From contig JBANDB010000011.1 of NCBI GenBank assembly GCA_037576215.1, positions 1,798,001-1,862,000 on the forward strand: a stretch of DNA of 64,000 nucleotides, in the 5' to 3' direction. The DNA comes from Armillaria gallica. Taxonomy: Eukaryota > Basidiomycota > Agaricomycetes > Agaricales > Physalacriaceae. Positions 13,002-25,223 of the stretch are shown here, in pieces (within the stretch, counting starts at the first letter, position 1; each line of letters opens with the position of its first letter). The position numbers were made by a program, and so were the translations under genes. The notes under the pieces were generated by a model. It searched no databases, had not been told where the DNA came from, and worked only from the letters and a program-made list of their open reading frames with translations.

Positions 13002-13865
13002 AGGTTTGAGGCATCTTATCATCATTGGTCTGTTAATGACCGGAATTTAGGACTTGCGGTTGATGGACTACCTTTTCTACGTCTTCCGGTTTTATTGCCT
13101 GCCATGCTACCTTTTTGGTTCCCGTCTGGCTCTCCAGGGGAAATTTCATGCCTATGAGCTCTGCTGAGCGCGTCGAACAGGCCACGTTCGTTAGTGATGA
13201 CGAGACGCTTCACGCTTCCGCCTGTAAATCTTGCACCAACTATTTCTTGACCTTGAAGTTGCCCTCCCTGTCAGTTTAGATGGCGAGTTTTTCTCTATTT
13301 TTTCATAAGAGCGGCTAGGCTGACGTGACAAGAAGCCTATCTTCCGCAGACTAGAAAACGTCCCGCCACCTTGCACGCACCTGTGTGAGGTGCGGCGATC
13401 TCAGCTGATTTCAATGATGACACACTATTTGTCTATGCGCTATGAAGCGGCACCTATTGTGAGCTGCTTCTCTTCTTGTGTTTCGTGAACTTGTCTGACC
13501 GTTCTATAAGGGGCTTCTTGTTGAACCTTGCAACAGACGTGGGCACAGACCGCTCGTATCGGCAGCTCTCGTCATGATTCAACTGAGCCTTCTGTGGTTC
13601 CGTTTGTCCCTCTGTCTTCCGCTTTCGCTGTGTTATAAAGTCCATACAGGCTTTTGTCTCTGCGGCCGCCATCTCTACTGTCAAGTCGAAGGTGCAGCGA
13701 CAAAGCCTCCTCAAGCTCATCTCATACTCTTCTTACAAGCGGGAACTTCGAGGATAACACTGACGGCTGCTACTGGCTGAAATTATCGTATACTTCAAAC
13801 AACTGACCAAAGACTCGCGACCGTCACATCTACTCCTCCCTTGAAATTTTTAGTTCTACTTCACA
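13002..13865. other. possible unrecognised minus-strand exons
   Basis: Two minus-strand stretches look somewhat exon-like: 13454-13720 (basic, ends KHKKRSSSQ) and 13022-13260 (contains VKRLVITNERGLFDALSRAHR and a basic tail). A GT-AG intron could precede the second one (acceptor near 13263). I could not join them into one protein or recognise a family. Confidence 0.25.
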
Positions 13866-14859
13866 ATGCCATCCCACCGTTTCGAGCAATACGGCATCCA
13901 TCTTCCCGTAATCAACCCCTGCGAAGATTCGTTCACACCAAAAGACTTCTCCCATTACGAATACATAGCATGGAGCTACATCCAGAACAAAGACAACCTC
14001 ACTCCTTCCAAATACGTCTCTGCGCTCTCCGGTGGATTCACATCCGGGACTGGTACATATTAGATATATCTCGTCTGTCCTCCCTCGATCTCACCTCGTT
14101 CCTCTCCGAGATGCGAGCCGCCTTTCTACCGAAGGATTGGATAAGAAATTGCAGAGCAAGATCCTATCTTCGTTCCAGAGTCCCGGGCAGCCCGTCACTG
14201 CTTGGATAACGCGGCTCCGCTGGAACAATACCCTCTTACGAAGCACGCCGTATCATCTCAGGGATGACGAACTCTTGTCTTGTTTCAATACCCACGTAAA
14301 CCCTACACGTTCTGCACGGTACGATAAGGAGACGACCAGGGAGTGCGACCTCATCCAGTGGATCAGCCTTATCAAAGCGGTTGAGGATAGTCTGCCCCAA
14401 CCCGAAACTGCGGCCGTCTAAGATGCGAAGAAAGCTGAGATACCCAGATCTTCGATTCAGACTCCAACCAGAAAGCGGTCGAGCTCATCAGCTGGTAATA
14501 CCGCCGAGCCTCCCGCGAAACGCCCTGTGTTCCAGGGTTGACCGACGCCGGTCACAACGTCGAGCCCACTCATACCATCCCCTGCCCCTACAGGCGCACC
14601 AAGACCTAAGTATCCGCCTGCTTTGACAAATGCACAGAGAACATGGTTGAAGAGGCAGAGAGGATACTTCAAGTGTCGATGTGTAAACGTTTTCCATGAC
14701 ATCGACAATTGCTCGTGGGGGTGTCCCAAGGCAGACACTTATCGGGGTATCACGCCTGAAGATGGCATTACCCTCGCTGATCCGGACAGGAGGGAGAGAC
14801 AGGAAGAGAGCAGTCGTAGAAGGTGGTATCCCATGGATGACAATCGTCATGGTCGTTAA
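13866..14859 (+). pseudogene. decayed Gag-like retroelement fragment
   Basis: Pieces of a basidiomycete retrotransposon Gag-like protein lie in order on the plus strand but in different frames. They are an N-terminal part from 13866, a segment with DWYILD and LTSFLSEMRAAFLPKDW near 14045-14150, and a longer piece (14085-14421) with LDKKLQSKILSSFQ and LLRSTPYHLRDDELL. A last piece (14423-14859) carries an AQRTWLKRQRGYFKCRC run with a CxC...H...C zinc-knuckle-like motif and DNCSWGCPKADTYR. At least two frame changes, plus stops at 14419 and 14540, break it. No LTR, protease or reverse transcriptase was seen nearby, so only the Gag portion remains. Family assignment rests on the spacing of the knuckle and the preceding helical segment. 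Confidence 0.62.
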
Positions 14860-14969
14860 AGAACGATAACGAGGACCTTGAAGAATCTGATCAGCGTCCT
14901 CGTTGTTCAAGAAATTTTGTTCCTGTACCTTCCTCGAATAATCAGAGTAAATTTTAATGCACGAAGGCG

Positions 14970-15762
14970 TCAAAGATATTCTATCATCAACCCGTCCATC
15001 GAATCGCCCGTAACCGATACATGCAGACCCTGTTCCTTGCATACCCTCAAGATTTTGATATCATCTGGCGACAACGGGTACTTGGACGTTGAAGTAACAT
15101 CCGCTGACAACAAACCCGACGACCATCGATCACAAACCATCCTTGCAGATGAACGGTCAATAAAATCCACTTGTTTCCTCTGCGTCCGAATCCAGATCGA
15201 GAGCACCTGAAGTGAAGGAACGAGTTCCTTCCGAGCACAAATCGCTTGGAAGGCATCTTCGCCCTCGTCGGACCACTCCGAAAACATGAACTTCAGTGTT
15301 CTGAGGAGGGGTGCAAGTTCGAGGATGAAGATGATGTTCTCATCGGCGTGTGCCTCCGTGATGGTGAATTCGACGAGGGAGCAGCGGGAGTTCATGAGAA
15401 GGCGACGGAGCCCGGGACGTGTCTGCCTCGTACAGGGCTCATATGGGCCCGGATTAACGTGCATAACCTCAAGCGATGGTAACTGTAGGTTCTGCAGAAA
15501 GCCGCCATCACACGGATGTGTTCCTCTGCGATGTCTGCATCATTTTTTTCACGATGGAAGAAAATGTGTAAAGATGAGGTGATGCCTTGATAATATGGAG
15601 GAAATATGGAATCAGCTCGCCACTCAGTCGACGGTCATCAACGTAAGAGACGATTTCGGAAAAAGCTAGGGGTAGCTGTATGTTGGAATGAACAGAAAAC
15701 CCGCATATCGTGACGGGCCGGCGGTTGACAAAATGGACTATGTAACTATGCATGATACTCAT
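14970..15762 (-). pseudogene. F-box/leucine-rich-type protein remnant
   Basis: The minus-strand frame 14970-15464 shows leucine-rich-repeat-like phrases (LPSLEVMHVNP, LAPLLRTLKFMF, VPSLQVLSIWI) typical of the C-terminal half of basidiomycete F-box proteins. An upstream frame (15508-15762) contains ELIPYFLHIIKASPHL, but the two frames do not join: a stop and a frame change lie near 15490-15510 and no intron of usual size fits. No F-box motif remains upstream. It is most likely a 5'-truncated, frameshifted relic. Confidence 0.45.
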
Positions 15763-16102
15763 TATATAGACATTAGCGCTTTGTGAGAGTCAAAAAATGA
15801 ATAAAAATGAAGCCGAGCCATAACAGTATAAAAAACCGTAAAAATTGCGATGGTCAGAAGTAATTTGGAATTTCCTAAGTATGTACAGAGACCGGGACCT
15901 CATCAAACGAGTGTTCCCCCTTCACAGGACTCGAATATGCCACGCCTGGCGATGGCCCACCACTTCATCAAGAATTCAAGATATTATCATAGAGTTTCAA
16001 ATCTGTATTCATATTAGTTATATCACTCGAAGGATAGCAAGGCGACACTGACTATTAGTAGGTTTCATTTCGAGTCTTTCGACAACGACTACCAAAAGAC
16101 GC
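15763..16102. other. no gene seen
   Basis: A 340-bp stretch with only very short frames lies between the F-box-type relic and the tiny peptide gene. Confidence 0.4.
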
Positions 16103-16336
16103 CTACGCCTTAGGGATTGGCGTCGGCGTCACAGGGGTGCCTGGTCCGGGGTTCGGGCCATTGCAGTTGCAACTACAGTAGTTTGTTGTCATCCTACCAC
16201 GAAAATAACGCAAGCGGAGAATAACATACGAGCCGCTGCAGTTGCAATAGTTGGCGGGGACAAAATCGGTGGTGCTCTGCGATGGTCGTGGGTTAGGCCC
16301 ATGGAAATAGTTGATGAGATCAAGGCGTACCAGCAT
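16103..16336 (-). CDS. tiny CNC-motif peptide gene A (40 aa)
   Basis: Three minus-strand exons (16331-16336, 16230-16276, 16103-16172) joined by GT-AG introns of 54 and 57 nt encode 40 residues. Exon 1 is only ATG plus one codon, with a phase-0 intron. Exon 2 carries TTDFVPANYCNC, and a phase-2 intron lies between the two CNC motifs. Exon 3 gives CNCNGP followed by a Pro/Thr-rich tail ending PIPKA. The spliced core is CNCSGSCNCNGP, whose C-x-C pairs recall metallothionein-type metal-binding peptides. No signal peptide is present. The exon plan and core match genes at 33651-33869 and 35692-35927, which is the main support, since an open frame this small would otherwise be ignored. An unspliced frame also runs through here but has no relatives. 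Metal binding is inference only. Confidence 0.6.
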   Translation of the reverse strand: MLVRLDLINYFHGPNPRPSQSTTDFVPANYCNCSGSYVILRLRYFRGRMTTNYCSCNCNGPNPGPGTPVTPTPIPKA

Positions 16337-16380
16337 ATTAGGATGGTGGGTTGTTGGCCTCGAAAACGAGCTTTGGAAGA

Positions 16381-16405
16381 CTATTTATCTGAAGATGAGC
16401 GTGCT
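16381..16405 (-). promoter_or_regulatory. TATA-like box and AGCG(TG)CT element of peptide gene A
   Basis: On the minus strand ATAAATAG (16381-16388) lies 45 nt before the start codon. A variant of the AGCGCT element, AGCACGCT on this strand, lies at 16398-16405, 62 nt before it. The same arrangement occurs before the related genes. Confidence 0.4.
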
Positions 16406-17745
16406 AAGGAACGTAATAACCCACCCGGTTAGCCAGCCACGGAATATAGCACTTACCGGGACTAAAGCATTGAGGCAGATGAATACAGAAGAGACGCCTG
16501 TGAGGACGTGCTTCATGTCAAGTTCTCGGGGCTCATTATCGGCACGCTGCACTTGGGAATAAACGACCTTGGGTTGGAGAAACCAGACGTGCAATACATA
16601 TGAGGCGCCTAACGAAATTGTTTCATCTTTGATGAAAACCAGATCATTGACGGGATAGAAGGGTGAATACAACAGACTCCCACGAGTACGTCATTCATTT
16701 CGAGTGAACAGCGAAGCACACTGTACCTGCGAACAGTGGGAGCTGATAGAGAAGCGTGCTGGGATTGGGCCGCTAGATAAATCTATACAGAACAGGCGCC
16801 CATAAGTGCAGGTGTGATTCACCATACATTCCGCAAGAATAGAACGGATAAAGGCCGCAGTCAGTCACATAGGAGCGCTAAGCGCGTCAAGGTTTGAGGC
16901 TCGAAACCGATATACGAGAAATCATGTCGACCTGGCCGAAGCTAGCGGCAACCATATACTGTAGATGACAGGACTTGAACAGGATGACACTTTGGGAAAT
17001 GGCTAAGAGATTGAAACGTTGATCATAGAGGAAGACAAACCGGAAGAACCAGGGTTTCAATTAGACCTGTGACCGGTCCCCTACAATGAGCAAGCCTAGC
17101 CACAGGTAGGTTTCAATACCACGGCGCTACACATGTCCGCGGCCTGGGAGCCCAGGTGATAACGTAATCGAAGTTCATTCAGTACTTCAAGACCAATAAA
17201 CTGGGAACGAAGAAGAGCGAACGCACCTCATTGCCTTTGCCTAAATACAAGCACCAGTCCTATCGCCTAGCGTTACTGTGTCATTTCGCTCGGTGTATCC
17301 CCTCTGAGGTGAGAAGTGACGAAAAGACAACAGTTTTCTCCGGGCTGCGTAGTGGTCCTAGCATAACTACAACCTTCAACCTGCCACATCGACGCTAGAG
17401 CCGTAGGCGAGATAACCGCCAGTTATAAAAAAAGATCCAAGGTTTCATACTAGAGATCTGTGAGATATCAGTGGCGGTGGCGGGGACTATATTTAAAAAC
17501 ATACAACCCTGTGACGTCCGTTTTCTGCGCGGACCGCAACATGTACCATAACTCCAACTATGGTCTGCATATAGAATCGAGCATCATGTCCGTCTTGAAA
17601 GCTTCGGCGGCATTTGCCGGCTTGAGCGCCTTCCAGCCACCAACCACCACCCCTTTTTGTTCAACTTCAAGTCATTGTTGGTACTCTCATTGCGCTGTGT
17701 ATGATAGACCATCCAACCCGAGCTCAGTATCGATAGCGACTGGGT
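16406..17745. other. no gene recognised
   Basis: A minus-strand frame at 16385-16672 has a hydrophobic C-terminal half that could be a membrane helix but matches nothing I know. A plus-strand frame at 17460-17759 includes MSVLKASAAFAGLSAF, which looks like a signal-type start but leads nowhere. The stretch ends at the left edge of the tandem duplication. Confidence 0.35.
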
Positions 17746-20700
17746 CTGAAGATTTCTGAAAGAATCTTGCTAGATCATCATGACTAAACTTGTGTCCACT
17801 ATGAGTGCGTGTTTGTGTTTAAATGCTGTTGTGCGTCTAGCGTCTCCAAACTACCTTTAGTATATTTCCGTGTTGTTCTAGGCTATCCAGCGCCGAAGAA
17901 CTGCAAGAGACCCCTTCACCAAAGTCGGTACAGGACGTTTCATATCAAACAAAGTCTTTCGGGATCCCGAACGCTTCCCTTTGTCTCTTCCCATCCTTTC
18001 CCCATTTTTCTTCTAGAAAACTCGTCATACACTCATAGACCTCTTTCGTGTGTCGGCTCATCGAGTGATCACTAGCGACGTATCAAGTTGAGTCTGATAT
18101 CAAATATTATCACGACGGAACGCACCTATCAGGAAACATCCTGAATCTGGCGCTTTTTATACCCTCGTCTTTGAGCATTGACTGTAAACGCATAGAATTA
18201 CCGACATGCACGTTATCGTCGGCGCTCCCATGTGCGAAGAGATAGTCCACTCCATGCCATCCCTTAACGTTTGATATCGAGGCATTTGCGTAGCCCTTCA
18301 AGTTGGACGATGGCTCGTTCATAAAGCGCTCCGTCCAGATGGAACCTAGCGATGTTCAAACTTTAGAATAAAGCAAAGGACTGGACTTACTGTATAACTG
18401 CCAATCCGTCACAGGCTACCAATTTAAAGCCGTCAATGTCACGTTGGTTCTTCGAACAAAGAGAACGTACAGCAATGGACATCGCCAATGTATGTACTCC
18501 AGCATTCGCTTCTATGACTTTAGCGCTCAAGAACCCCCCGTAGGACTTGCGCCAATCAGCATTGTATCGCTAGAGAATCAACTGGCTCACCCATCCCCAA
18601 ATTCCGATTCTTCCCGGATCAACATATTTTTTATTCGCCCATATCTTTGCAGCTTCAATCTGATCCTTTGTTTCCCAGTATCCCAAACGCCCCTTAACCA
18701 TGTTTCTCATTGCCCTTCCCTTTGCACCTGTGCCCCGACCGTCTACGATGACTACTACATACCTCATGGTGCACGCAAGATACTCATCCCAGCCTCTCTC
18801 AAACCTCTTATGCACCAGCTGGCTATCGGGACCGCCATAAACGTGGAAAAGGACGGCATACTTTGTCTTTCCGGACTTGTCCATGTTCGGCGGACAGATT
18901 TCTTTGACGTTCATTTCTAAACGGGTTCCATAAGGAAAATAAAGCATAATATGAAAATAAGGGCAATCCACGAACCATAACCATCAATCTTGATCGTCGA
19001 GAACAGAACCGTTGGTGCCATATATTTCTTCACCGCATTCTTCAGGTCGTACATTTGTTTCACCACAGAGCTAAACCCTGCATGCTAAGCATGAGCGAAC
19101 GAAACGACATAGAGCAGGAGCAGTTACACACCATCATCCAATTTGACGATTTTCTGCCATGGGACATCTGGCCCATGGTAGTTCAGCAAGTACCACCCAG
19201 TCTTTGGTGAGAACTCTGCAGAATAATGTGCCGGAGTGGCCGTATCGGTCAATGCCTCTATTTTACGACCGCATTGTTGGCCGGTCGGCAAGGATACACT
19301 ATAGACATTTCTGTCTATACTTGAAGGTAATGCAGCCGTGAAGAATCTAAACATTTGGGAAATTCATCCAGTCAGGACAGGAAAAGAGCGACGATAAGGG
19401 ATGAGGCGTACACCAAACCACGTTTAATATCGACTCCGTTAATTCCGTTTGGCATGACTTCCCATTCGCCTTCTGTTAACCACACCGGCTCTGACGCATT
19501 CGCACGCTCAAAAAGTGCAATATGATTCCACCCGTCTTTGTTGGGTACTATGTCCAGATACGCTGATCCACCCGAATATTTCGACCCAGCCGATGGTAAG
19601 CGATAGACATCCTGGAACTATTCCTCAAATGAATCTTGCATGAAGATATAAATGGTCGAGACGCTTACCGGCTTGATCCAACCCGCGTCTCCCTCCTCGC
19701 CATCTTTTCCCAGTCTTCTCACGACTTCTCTTTCATTCTGTGCGCCCTCTGCCAGGTCAAATATCACCACCCTTCCATCATCTGCACTCCTATTAATGAC
19801 CTTCACCAACACTTTTTCCTCTCCGACCCAAGCCACCTCTTGCACCACGCTTCTGCCTTCTTCTCTTTCCAAACCTAGATCCAGTTCTCGTCTCATCCTT
19901 GTTGCTGCATTCCAGACCCAGAGCTGCACCAGTGGGTTTTGGAAGCCGGGCTTGGGATAGTGCATTCCAACTTGCTTATGGCATGGCAACGAGGCCGTCG
20001 GGTCCTCCGTAGGATTTTTCACCGGATGTGTATGTACGGGCACGCCTGCCTCGTCGAACGACAAATACGCGAGCTTTGACGACGTAGGTGCCCACCATAA
20101 AGCATTGCCGGAGGACAATATCCCCTGTTCATATGCCCAGTCCGGGACACCATTGAAGAATGCTGTAGAGCCTGTTTTTGTCAGGCGGATGGGGTGGCCT
20201 CGACTCTATGAAGAGGTGATTGAGTTGACCAGGCATAAAATTGATGGGGATCGAGACCTGAGGGACGTACCCAGGAGAAGGAAGAATATACACGTCATTT
20301 GACTTGACAAACGCTATGGAGTGTCCCGTCGGTGACCACGTTGCATAAGAGGTTTGGGGATCGGTATGGTCCGGAGGTACCAATGGCCAGGTGGTGTCGT
20401 CTTCGATGGAATAAACGTAGTAGTTTCCAAAACTCGATTTGTGCCCTCGCTAACCCAAGGCCAGTATTAGGTTAATCTTTGATCCAGTATGCGAACGCAC
20501 CTTTAGATAATCCGCTTGGACCAACAGATACTTCATGTCGGAGGAGAAGCACATATCATAGAAATCGAAGTCTTTCCCGGATTCCTTTGTAGGTCGTCAG
20601 CCGACCCACAAATATCTCTGGTGCACGTACATTTTTGATGTCCTGCAGTCGAACCAATGTAGTAGGCTTGTTCGTATTGAGATCAACTGCTTTGATCTCT

Positions 20701-21484
20701 CCCGGTCGGTCCCAAATCAAGAGCACGCCGTCGTCTGTGTTTGGTGGAGACAGGAGAGTTTAGTGGTAAGCCTTTGACATCAGTCATGTTCGATATATGT
20801 AGACATACCGTTCCTATCAGGCGCCCAGGAGTGCCACGGACTCTTTTGGTCAAACGTGCCGTTAAAGACGTTGTCCAGAGAAAGTGGCAGCTCAATTATA
20901 TTGGCATCATCTCCATCTATAGGCGTCAAACTATATATATGGCGAGCGGCGGCGTACGCGGTTCTCAGCCTTGTAGTAAGCCTGACCAGGCCCGCGATCG
21001 TGATAATTGCAAGGATGCATAAGAGGAGGAGGACGTTGTGGTGGTCTGCATATAACTTGGAGTACAAACTCTCTCTGTTCTCTCTTTCCTGCGAAAATCT
21101 GGATTCTAAAAGTGCAATACCGTTATTGAATTGATGTAGTCGTCAACGCCGTCATAACTTACGGGGTTCTCGTTGTGATGGACGCTCCGGGGGTGTCGAC
21201 ATTTCCCTCAGGCTGCCAGCCGGCCGTCCGAATCTCTATTGAAAGCCACTGCCGCTCGGTCCTGTTTCTATTGACTCGCTTTTCACGGCTGTTGGTGTCG
21301 GAGTCCCTGAGGCTCTAGCGCGTAGGATGGCGGAGATCAGGTCGGTCAAGGCAGCGATAGCTGCGGCGTGCCAGCTACGTCCGCGTTCCAGTACCAGTCC
21401 CGGCCACTTTATTGTGTCTAATGGATTTAAACGGACTCTGAAATGTAGTCACTATAACGGCCTAACATTGCCGTCACATACTAG
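17746..21484. repeat. tandem duplication unit 1 (3,739 bp)
   Basis: The unit repeats head-to-tail as 21485-25223 with a constant offset of 3,739 bp. Every open frame in it recurs identically except around two single-base indels. The junctions share only two bases (ct at 17746, 21485 and 25224), which fits duplication by microhomology rather than by flanking repeats. Each unit holds one complete peptidase gene plus about 280 bp upstream of its start. Confidence 0.95.
17945..21202 (-). CDS. dipeptidyl aminopeptidase (S9B), left copy, one frameshift
   Basis: This is a type II membrane serine peptidase of the DPP IV/STE13/DAP2 family, which removes N-terminal X-Pro/X-Ala dipeptides (in yeast, pheromone maturation in the Golgi or vacuole). 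The start at 21202 was chosen because a 14-codon first exon splices in frame to a cytosolic basic stretch and a single helix (NVLLLLCILAIITIAGLV). Beta-propeller segments follow, then the hydrolase domain with VYGGPDSQ, VVVIVDGRGTG and YVDPGRIGIWGW. A 48-nt intron then leads to SYGGF, so the catalytic Ser is at 18543-18545; the Asp lies in GSADDNVH and the His in PDSDHSM after the last intron. The frame ends DFV-stop at 17945. A run of four G at 20191-20194 (five in the right copy) shifts the frame before GVPDWAYE. Family and active site are clear; whether this copy is functional is not. Confidence 0.85.
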
Positions 21485-24400
21485 CTGAAGATTTCTGAAA
21501 GAATCTTGCTAGATCATCATGACTAAACTTGTGTCCACTATGAGTGCGTGTTTGTGTTTAAATGCTGTTGTGCGTCTAGCGTCTCCAAACTACCTTTAGT
21601 ATATTTCCGTGTTGTTCTAGGCTATCCAGCGCCGAAGAACTGCAAGAGACCCCTTCACCAAAGTCGGTACAGGACGTTTCATATCAAACAAAGTCTTTCG
21701 GGATCCCGAACGCTTCCCTTTGTCTCTTCCCATCCTTTCCCCATTTTTCTTCTAGAAAACTCGTCATACACTCATAGACCTCTTTCGTGTGTCGGCTCAT
21801 CGAGTGATCACTAGCGACGTATCAAGTTGAGTCTGATATCAAATATTATCACGACGGAACGCACCTATCAGGAAACATCCTGAATCTGGCGCTTTTTATA
21901 CCCTCGTCTTTGAGCATTGACTGTAAACGCATAGAATTACCGACATGCACGTTATCGTCGGCGCTCCCATGTGCGAAGAGATAGTCCACTCCATGCCATC
22001 CCTTAACGTTTGATATCGAGGCATTTGCGTAGCCCTTCAAGTTGGACGATGGCTCGTTCATAAAGCGCTCCGTCCAGATGGAACCTAGCGATGTTCAAAC
22101 TTTAGAATAAAGCAAAGGACTGGACTTACTGTATAACTGCCAATCCGTCACAGGCTACCAATTTAAAGCCGTCAATGTCACGTTGGTTCTTCGAACAAAG
22201 AGAACGTACAGCAATGGACATCGCCAATGTATGTACTCCAGCATTCGCTTCTATGACTTTAGCGCTCAAGAACCCCCCGTAGGACTTGCGCCAATCAGCA
22301 TTGTATCGCTAGAGAATCAACTGGCTCACCCATCCCCAAATTCCGATTCTTCCCGGATCAACATATTTTTTATTCGCCCATATCTTTGCAGCTTCAATCT
22401 GATCCTTTGTTTCCCAGTATCCCAAACGCCCCTTAACCATGTTTCTCATTGCCCTTCCCTTTGCACCTGTGCCCCGACCGTCTACGATGACTACTACATA
22501 CCTCATGGTGCACGCAAGATACTCATCCCAGCCTCTCTCAAACCTCTTATGCACCAGCTGGCTATCGGGACCGCCATAAACGTGGAAAAGGACGGCATAC
22601 TTTGTCTTTCCGGACTTGTCCATGTTCGGCGGACAGATTTCTTTGACGTTCATTTCTAAACGGGTTCCATAAGGAAAATAAAGCATAATATGAAAATAAG
22701 GGCAATCCACGAACCATAACCATCAATCTTGATCGTCGAGAACAGAACCGTTGGTGCCATATATTTCTTCACCGCATTCTTCAGGTCGTACATTTGTTTC
22801 ACCACAGAGCTAAACCCTGCATGCTAAGCATGAGCGAACGAAACGACATAGAGCAGGAGCAGTTACACACCATCATCCAATTTGACGATTTTCTGCCATG
22901 GGACATCTGGCCCATGGTAGTTCAGCAAGTACCACCCAGTCTTTGGTGAGAACTCTGCAGAATAATGTGCCGGAGTGGCCGTATCGGTCAATGCCTCTAT
23001 TTTACGACCGCATTGTTGGCCGGTCGGCAAGGATACACTATAGACATTTCTGTCTATACTTGAAGGTAATGCAGCCGTGAAGAATCTAAACATTTGGGAA
23101 ATTCATCCAGTCAGGACAGGAAAAGAGCGACGATAAGGGATGAGGCGTACACCAAACCACGTTTAATATCGACTCCGTTAATTCCGTTTGGCATGACTTC
23201 CCATTCGCCTTCTGTTAACCACACCGGCTCTGACGCATTCGCACGCTCAAAAAGTGCAATATGATTCCACCCGTCTTTGTTGGGTACTATGTCCAGATAC
23301 GCTGATCCACCCGAATATTTCGACCCAGCCGATGGTAAGCGATAGACATCCTGGAACTATTCCTCAAATGAATCTTGCATGAAGATATAAATGGTCGAGA
23401 CGCTTACCGGCTTGATCCAACCCGCGTCCCCTCCTCGCCATCTTTTCCCAGTCTTCTCACGACTTCTCTTTCATTCTGTGCGCCCTCTGCCAGGTCAAAT
23501 ATCACCACCCTTCCATCATCTGCACTCCTATTAATGACCTTCACCAACACTTTTTCCTCTCCGACCCAAGCCACCTCTTGCACCACGCTTCTGCCTTCTT
23601 CTCTTTCCAAACCTAGATCCAGTTCTCGTCTCATCCTTGTTGCTGCATTCCAGACCCAGAGCTGCACCAGTGGGTTTTGGAAGCCGGGCTTGGGATAGTG
23701 CATTCCAACTTGCTTATGGCATGGCAACGAGGCCGTCGGGTCCTCCGTAGGATTTTTCACCGGATGTGTATGTACGGGCACGCCTGCCTCGTCGAACGAC
23801 AAATACGCGAGCTTTGACGACGTAGGTGCCCACCATAAAGCATTGCCGGAGGACAATATCCCCTGTTCATATGCCCAGTCCGGGACACCATTGAAGAATG
23901 CTGTAGAGCCTGTTTTTGTCAGGCGGATGGGGGTGGCCTCGACTCTATGAAGAGGTGATTGAGTTGACCAGGCATAAAATTGATGGGGATCGAGACCTGA
24001 GGGACGTACCCAGGAGAAGGAAGAATATACACGTCATTTGACTTGACAAACGCTATGGAGTGTCCCGTCGGTGACCACGTTGCATAAGAGGTTTGGGGAT
24101 CGGTATGGTCCGGAGGTACCAATGGCCAGGTGGTGTCGTCTTCGATGGAATAAACGTAGTAGTTTCCAAAACTCGATTTGTGCCCTCGCTAACCCAAGGC
24201 CAGTATTAGGTTAATCTTTGATCCAGTATGCGAACGCACCTTTAGATAATCCGCTTGGACCAACAGATACTTCATGTCGGAGGAGAAGCACATATCATAG
24301 AAATCGAAGTCTTTCCCGGATTCCTTTGTAGGTCGTCAGCCGACCCACAAATATCTCTGGTGCACGTACATTTTTGATGTCCTGCAGTCGAACCAATGTA

Positions 24401-25223
24401 GTAGGCTTGTTCGTATTGAGATCAACTGCTTTGATCTCTCCCGGTCGGTCCCAAATCAAGAGCACGCCGTCGTCTGTGTTTGGTGGAGACAGGAGAGTTT
24501 AGTGGTAAGCCTTTGACATCAGTCATGTTCGATATATGTAGACATACCGTTCCTATCAGGCGCCCAGGAGTGCCACGGACTCTTTTGGTCAAACGTGCCG
24601 TTAAAGACGTTGTCCAGAGAAAGTGGCAGCTCAATTATATTGGCATCATCTCCATCTATAGGCGTCAAACTATATATATGGCGAGCGGCGGCGTACGCGG
24701 TTCTCAGCCTTGTAGTAAGCCTGACCAGGCCCGCGATCGTGATAATTGCAAGGATGCATAAGAGGAGGAGGACGTTGTGGTGGTCTGCATATAACTTGGA
24801 GTACAAACTCTCTCTGTTCTCTCTTTCCTGCGAAAATCTGGATTCTAAAAGTGCAATACCGTTATTGAATTGATGTAGTCGTCAACGCCGTCATAACTTA
24901 CGGGGTTCTCGTTGTGATGGACGCTCCGGGGGTGTCGACATTTCCCTCAGGCTGCCAGCCGGCCGTCCGAATCTCTATTGAAAGCCACTGCCGCTCGGTC
25001 CTGTTTCTATTGACTCGCTTTTCACGGCTGTTGGTGTCGGAGTCCCTGAGGCTCTAGCGCGTAGGATGGCGGAGATCAGGTCGGTCAAGGCAGCGATAGC
25101 TGCGGCGTGCCAGCTACGTCCGCGTTCCAGTACCAGTCCCGGCCACTTTATTGTGTCTAATGGATTTAAACGGACTCTGAAATGTAGTCACTATAACGGC
25201 CTAACATTGCCGTCACATACTAG
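21485..25223. repeat. tandem duplication unit 2 (3,739 bp)
   Basis: This is the second head-to-tail unit. It differs from unit 1 by loss of one base near 23427-23430 and gain of one G at 23929-23933. The two cancel out, so the offset is restored. No other differences were noticed in the open frames. Confidence 0.95.
21684..24941 (-). CDS. dipeptidyl aminopeptidase (S9B), right copy, one frameshift
   Basis: It has the same gene, start, exon plan and catalytic residues as the left copy (Ser codon at 22282-22284). It keeps the native upstream sequence beyond 25223, so if one copy is ancestral at its promoter it is this one. The frame that is broken in the left copy (VEATPIRLTKTG into FNGVPDWAYE) is continuous here. 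However, a base missing near 23427-23430 (GGGAGACG becomes GGGGACG on the minus strand) breaks the propeller downstream of RRLGKDGEEG. The two copies are therefore complementary in their defects. The encoded protein would be about 850 residues if intact. Confidence 0.85.

Noticed and set aside
16103..16336. Unspliced 77-codon minus-strand frame over peptide gene A
   Set aside because: The spliced version matches two other loci in core sequence and intron phases, while the unspliced frame reads through both introns and has no relatives.
21067..21202. Start of the peptidase at the non-ATG codon near 21067
   Set aside because: A better ATG at 21202 joins in frame through a GT-AG intron to the cytosolic tail and membrane helix.
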